DNA from: Utricularia gibba
Lineage: Eukaryota; Streptophyta; Magnoliopsida; Lamiales; Lentibulariaceae
Direction: 5' to 3'
Length of the DNA: 64,000 bases
NCBI GenBank assembly: GCA_002189035.1
Contig: NEEC01000023.1
Coordinates: 248,001 to 312,000 of the forward strand
Made by a program: the position numbers and the translations under genes. Of the stretch, positions 58,701 through 64,000 are shown piece after piece. Position 1 is the stretch's first letter. Every line of letters starts with the position of its first letter. Under the pieces are notes generated by a model, which made no database searches, had not been told where the DNA came from, and worked only from the letters and a program-made list of their open reading frames with translations.

Positions 58701-59606
58701 AGCTCTTGTGATTTTCCGATCATTCAAAGAACTCGCACCAGACCCACTGCATACTATATGTATTATCTGAATGCATTGGTAATGAGTTCGTTACCAGTTA
58801 ATAACATTGTTCATTGAGGGGTTACAGTAAGATGCTGCTCTGAACAATGGCTTCTCTCTGAAGAAGCGCATCAGGTGCTGCCTGCAGCTGGACCAAGATC
58901 CCAGCAACCTTCAGGCAAGTTTGAGCCTTCCAATTTGAGAGAGCCTCCCAGAACTTGATGCAAAAATGGGAGCATCAGGACACAGGCTCTCTGTTCCCTT
59001 TGGTCTCTGGTATACTGTCTAGTGAGCAATCCAGACACCACTCTTCTGTCCTATGGAGTTGTTCCCTCCCAGTCTGGAGACCAGTTGTGGTCTGTGGCCC
59101 AAACCTCTCCATTTCCTGGGTAGACTCAGACACAACCTCCCTCCTGCCAACTTTTGTCTGAATCTGAAGATGAGAGAAAATGCCCTGGAACTTACTGCAA
59201 GCTGCTCTTTGTGAGTGAAATGCATTTTTTAAAAAATACTTTTTCAGAATTACAATCAAATCAGGTTTGCTTGATATAGTTTTTATTTATAAAAAAATAA
59301 TTATTGTATTTCATGGTACATATTGTATATAAATATTTAATTCATGGTATTAAATATTATTATTTACGTATTTAATATAAATAATATTTTATATTCTAGA
59401 AAAATTTGAGTCCGACCCGTGTGTCAAGCTTATCGCAATTGGGTGGGTCCGCGTTAAGGCCGGGTCACTGTAATAAAATATCCTGATGGTCTGCCAGCTT
59501 TTTTTTTATTAATTTAAATTTTTCTTCAAGGCGAAGTTCTTGCTATCAAAAACAAAAAAAAGGAAAAAAAAAAAGACCCGTCGATTTTTTTTTTTTTTTG
59601 GTGATA
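58701..59606. other. Spacer UGLYAH-GIP1-like
   Basis: UGLYAH 3' flank with normal composition to about 59220; small frames at 58955-59259 on both strands have no recognisable domain. AT-rich sequence follows (59220-59400), then a GC-richer patch, then a poly-A-rich block (59550-59573) facing a poly-T block (59584-59599). The duplicated segment starts seven bases later. Confidence 0.55.
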
Positions 59607-60965
59607 TTTTCCTTCGGCTCCTCTCTTCCCTTCCTCTTCCTGTTGGTTTCCCCCACGTAGATTGAGAAATTGATTGCTTTTGCTTTCGTGGGTATTTTCA
59701 TGTTGCTGATGCTGGTCAGTGTTGAAGCTGTCGATTTCCGTACAGTTTTTTAAAGGATACGGTTCCGGCGCTCAGGGGTGGTGGAGAATTGCTCCCGAGG
59801 ATGAACAGTGGGGTGAAAGGTGGTGCAACTAGGGTTTCGATTCCGAGCAGTGTCAAGAAGACGATCGAGGATATCAAGGAGATTACGAGCAAAAACCACA
59901 GTGAAGATGACATTTACGCAATGCTTAAGGAATGTGCAATGGATCCAAATGAAACTACACAGAGGCTTCTACTTCTAGGTCAATATTCTGTTCCTTTTTC
60001 TCACTGCTGACTGCAGGGACGTAATGCTTTTTTGATGATTCGTCTGGGTATTCGTGGATCTGTACTGGCCACAACATTATTTCATTCACTGTTGTATACC
60101 CGAGAGTGTTTTAGTTTTTTTTTTTTTTTTTTCCTAGAATAGGCAAAGAGTTGTTCTTCTCTTCTTCTGGAAGCTCTTTTCATTTGCTGTTTTAGGAGTT
60201 TTTACTTATAGGAATATGTTAGCAATTTTTTTTATCTTGTTGTGCAGACACATTTCATGAAGTCAAGCGGAGGCGTGATCGTAAAAAAGAGGTATGCGTC
60301 ACGTTTCCATTTCATCTTCGGTTATTTCTGGTTTTTTTAATACAAAAGTTAGGATCTTGGAGGATGGTAGGTCAATTCAAATACATTCGGAATACTTTTG
60401 TGCCCTTGGAATCCCTAGGATCCTTCATATTGATGGACGGGGTTTGACTGATGCAGTGCATCTATTTTTCTTTATGATTAAATTTTTACAAATGATAGTA
60501 GAGAATATTCTTTTTGTTGTTTCAGAATCAGACTAAAGAGCCAGAGGACCAGAAATGGAAGCCTGGTACTCAATCCCGGTCAAATAGGGTTGGACGTGGG
60601 AACTATATCAATCGACATGCATCTCAAGGTAACCCAAACTAATTACGTCCTGTGTGATTTCCTGAATTGAAGTATTTAGGTTATGATGCTTTGTAGTGCT
60701 TCATATTTATTTATGGCCCCCTTTCATTGTCATTTCTTACCTTCATCATGGCTTGCTTTTGTAAATGTTGTCAAACCTGCTCTAAGAATGAACGGTGTTC
60801 CAGGGAGTGAAAAAAGAAGCATCTTTACCTAGAAGCTCTAATTTTGAACTGTCATGACCACATCCGCTCTTTCATCCTTTTTCCTAAATACCAGATGCTG
60901 ATGGTGGAAGAAGTGAGTCTATCATCAAAGAGAATGCTCCCAGTTTTTCTGGTGAGACAGTCAAT
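59607..60965 (+). repeat. Segmental duplication, copy 2 (parental)
   Basis: Matches 41349-42706. Here it continues seamlessly into the rest of the GIP1-like gene, so this copy is taken as the source. It ends inside exon 4 at gacagtcaat (60965). Confidence 0.95.
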
Positions 60966-63861
60966 GCTAAGGTCTTTCGAGCTGCCTCACTAGAGATTAA
61001 AAAGAATGGGTCTTCTCCTAATGAAAGGTGCATTTACCGGTTTCAATTGTCACACCGGATTCACCATTTTGCACTTGCAACTGTGTGCTGTGTATTTTTC
61101 CATGAAAATTTGTTTCTCATGTTTTCAGCCAAACTGGTTCATTATCCAACGACCACCCTTCTGATAGGGCATCCCTTATAGTGGTTACTATGAATGAAAT
61201 ACTTACTCTTTCTGACGGAGAACTTCACCCTTGTGATGAAAATTCCTGCAGTGGAAAGCCAAATGAACCACTCCCAGCTTCATCTCTGGATGGCTCGTCC
61301 AATAATTCTGGCTCTTTGGATACAAAGAATACAACGGCAAATGAGCTGCTGCAGCTTGGAAATAGTGGGGATGAACTTTTTTCTTCTGCTTCAGGATCTT
61401 ATCTCTCATCTTCAGGCTCCCAAGATTCATCCACTGTTACTTTACAGTCTGAACAGGGAATAAAACATGCTACTTTGCAACTTCCAGATGATAATATGCC
61501 AGGGAGAAAATCAACACCCAGCAACACTTGTAAGCTAGTCGTACCTATTGCAAATACTTTCTCTTACTGGATTTAGGAAATGAATCACTGGACTGCTGTT
61601 TTTATCAGCTCCTACCAAGATTAAGATTTTCAAATTGCCGCATGAAATGCCTAACTATACACTTGGTATTGGAGAGTCTCGGCAATTAGAATCACTTCCT
61701 GCAGTTGGTAGACCATCTTCAAATTATAATGATCGGTCTCAAGTGATTGGCCAGCAAAAAGGTATGCATAGCATATCCAGGTGTTTTCTCTTGTGTAACA
61801 TATGGTTGACTTTTCTGTATTTCTTATCAAATTATATATTCATTTCTAATAACTTTCTGGGCACTGAGATATTTTTATTGCGTTGTTCAATGAAATACAA
61901 TTATAATCATTCATGAAATTGTATAGCTGCAATTTTCCCATTCGAAAGCATTGTTGTTTGATCTGAGTATGTGCTTGAAATATTAAATCTTGTTGTCTTT
62001 GAATGTATCCTTTCGAAGAGTGGAAGCCTAAGTCTTCTCACTCCAATACCGCTGTCAGTGCGGTGTCAGTTGAACCACAGCCAGAATTAAAAACAACCCC
62101 CAGCAATTGCTTCAGAAGACTCAACACTAGAATTGGAGAAAAAATTGAAGGATACAAACTTGTCAGAGAGAAAGCATGTGGTTATTCCTAATCATTTGCA
62201 AGTTCCAGAAGTTAAAAAGCTTGGGTTTTGCTTTGGAAGCTTTGATGCTGGCTTCGAGTTGCACATGAGTGAAGGCGTTGTCAAAGGAGATTTTGGTAAG
62301 ACGTCAGTGCTTTCACAGCCTTCAATTCCCAATGATGAGCCGCTGAAGGAGCTGACGTTCAGGTACCCATGGGATCCTTGCCTTGTGAAATACCACTGCT
62401 CTTATGTTGGATTGTTTCATGACCTTCTTTGATGCATATTTATTAATCTGAGGTTCATCGATCAGGAAATATGGTCATCTTAAGTTATGCTTTTCATTTA
62501 TTTTTATAACTGAGGATGTGCCTGTCACTACTTTCGATGTTACAGAAGTGAAAGCACGAAGCTAGAAGTTGAGGATACTGATAAAGAGTATTCTGATCAC
62601 CCAGAGACCACGGTCAAACCACCCTCAACCAACTTTGAACGGAACGAACCCTTATTGGAGGCAGCTCAAGAAAGCCACCAGCATGCATCGCATCATATTC
62701 CCTCAAGTTACAATATTGGGTTACCGCCAATTGTAAGCAGCCAAGTTTCACCTTTGGAAAGTTCGGAATCTCAAGCTCGTGATGCCACTCGTGTTCCAGG
62801 ATTTATTGTGAGTTTTCACTTACACCTAAACTGTTTAATTAAAAAAATTTTGGTATGCGCTACATAAGTTGCATGTTTTTGGTGTAATATTTTCTATTGA
62901 TGTTTGTCAAAATAGCCGGGCCATGATTAAACAGATACTTTGTTCTACGTACAGATGCAGCAACCTTTTGATCCAGCAAGCTATTATGCACAGTTTTATC
63001 GGTCTGGGCTTCTGGACAATGATGGACGAATTTCTCCCATTCTCCCTGCAGGAGCTGTGAACAATTATAATGGTAATAACACTGCTATCCCGTCACAGAC
63101 TTCTCAGACTCATCCAGAGGTAGTCTCCTTTTCTTTTTTAGTTGATTATGCACGATAGGATATCTGTATTTCCTTAAGGAATATCATGATAACTGCAACA
63201 ATGACATTCGGCTAGAACAGAGCCCTTTCCTGTTAGGTGCAGTCAACATAAAATCTCTTTGGTTAAATGACTACTATGCAAAGTCGGGTTATGTCATGTG
63301 GCTCTTTTTATTATTTGGCTGTGAAGTTCCCTTGATGCATATTACCCTGTTATTGGCCTTTGGAATGCATTTCAATCTGTTTAAATGATTCAGTTGCAGG
63401 GCAATGAACAGCTGGTGACCCAAGCTGCTGGTGTTATGCGTAGCTCAATACCTGCAACACAACAAAATCTACCCATTTTTCGACATCCATCTGGTGTTCA
63501 TCTTCCTCATTATCCTCCTAATTTTATACCATATGGTCCCTATTTTTCCCCATTTTATGTCCCGCCACCGGCAATTCATCAGTTCTTGGGCAATGGCATG
63601 TTTCCGCCACAGCCTCAGTCAGGAAGCTTGTATCCTTCTGCACCTGGAACGTCTTCCAAGTATTCTGTTGCACAGTTTAAGCAAGGATCAGTTACTGGAA
63701 ACTCAACTCAAGTTGGTCTTCCTGGAAGTTTTGGGACATATGGTCTTTCCATGGCAGGCTTTTCTTCAACTTCCCCATCACCAACTGTAACGTCAAGTTC
63801 TAGTGACAATGTTGCTGCACCTTATATCAAGGAGAACAATGCCTATATTGGTGTCCAACAG
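59801..63861 (+). CDS. GBF-interacting protein 1-like (DUF1296), 3' end beyond window
   Basis: GIP1-type proteins bind G-box bZIP factors and other transcription or ubiquitin partners and act in the nucleus. Exons so far: 59801-59978, 60248-60291, 60526-60628, 60895-61027, 61129-61529, 61609-61761, 62019-62362, 62546-62807, 62955-63119, 63394-63861 (donor at 63862); the gene continues past the right edge. The N-terminal GIP1_N/DUF1296 domain (SIPSSVKKTIEDIKEITSKN) is followed by long Ser/Asn/Gln-rich regions. A conserved block reads SEDSTLELEKKLKDTNLSER then HVVIPNHLQVPEVKKLGFCF, and Pro/Tyr-rich repeats end the visible part (PPNFIPYGPYFSPFYVPPP). Exon 7 has one base too many: the frame must shift at ccccc 62097-62101 to reach SEDSTLELEKK. 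No other damage seen. Confidence 0.88.
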
Positions 63862-64000
63862 GTTGGCTTACTTCCATGTGCTAATTATTCATTTAAAAAA
63901 GGATTGGTGGTTATCGATCTCCTCACCACATCTTGAAATTAAGCATTGCCAACAGCCCCTGTAGCAGGGAAAATGTGTAGTTGGGGGTTATCATCATTTT

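Overview
This is plant nuclear DNA, most likely from a eudicot. The genes are dense and intron-rich, introns are short with GT-AG ends, and the spacers are AT-rich. The families are plant-specific or plant-typical: GINT1-type GT64, BAHD acyltransferase, RLCK-VII kinase, DUF3444 J-protein, GIP1/DUF1296, ureidoglycine aminohydrolase and plastid-targeted proteins. An asterid such as a Lamiales species is only a guess. I see no operons, CRISPR arrays, prophages or complete transposons.

Layout, left to right. 0.4-2.1 kb: the 3' end of an unidentified + gene. 2.8-4.9 kb: ERCC1 (DNA repair). 5.3-7.5 kb: a UBC7-type E2. 8.3-9.2 kb: ribosomal protein S18. 9.5-12.3 kb: a plastid-type TPR-like protein. 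12.8-16.4 kb (-): a GINT1-like Golgi glycosyltransferase. 18.2-19.8 kb (-) and 20.2-21.7 kb (+): two unnamed genes sharing a short divergent promoter. 21.8-23.2 kb (-): a BAHD acyltransferase. 24.0-25.5 kb: an RLCK-VII kinase. 26.0-31.0 kb: TRAPPC11. 31.5-33.4 kb: a METTL21-like methyltransferase. 33.8-34.1 kb (-): a small secreted-peptide gene with IDA-like motifs. 35.2-37.2 kb: a plastid DnaJ-type zinc-finger protein. 37.5-39.9 kb (-): a RING-CH E3 ligase. 40.5-43.4 kb (-): an unnamed gene. 43.8-45.6 kb: a DUF604/GT31 glycosyltransferase. 46.2-51.6 kb: NUP133. 53.0-55.0 kb: a J-domain/DUF3444 protein. 55.8-58.7 kb: ureidoglycine aminohydrolase. 59.8 kb to the right edge: a GBF-interacting protein 1-like gene, incomplete.

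Two things stand out. First, about 1.36 kb from the 5' end of the GIP1-like gene (59607-60965), introns included, is present again at 41349-42706. There it lies antisense inside intron 1 of the unnamed 40.5-43.4 kb gene, flanked by an 8-bp direct repeat. The copy keeps an open spliced frame for little more than the GIP1 N-terminal domain. Second, at least seven otherwise well-conserved genes carry single-base indels, mostly in or next to short homopolymers. The two duplicated copies also differ from each other only by homopolymer length. This points to residual assembly error as the main explanation, so the 'broken' genes here should be treated as probably intact until reads are checked.

Most genes are unrelated housekeeping functions that happen to be neighbours, with no visible pathway clustering. 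Exon coordinates in the entries were derived by hand from splice signals and reading-frame continuity. All multi-exon models sum to whole codons, except where an indel is noted.
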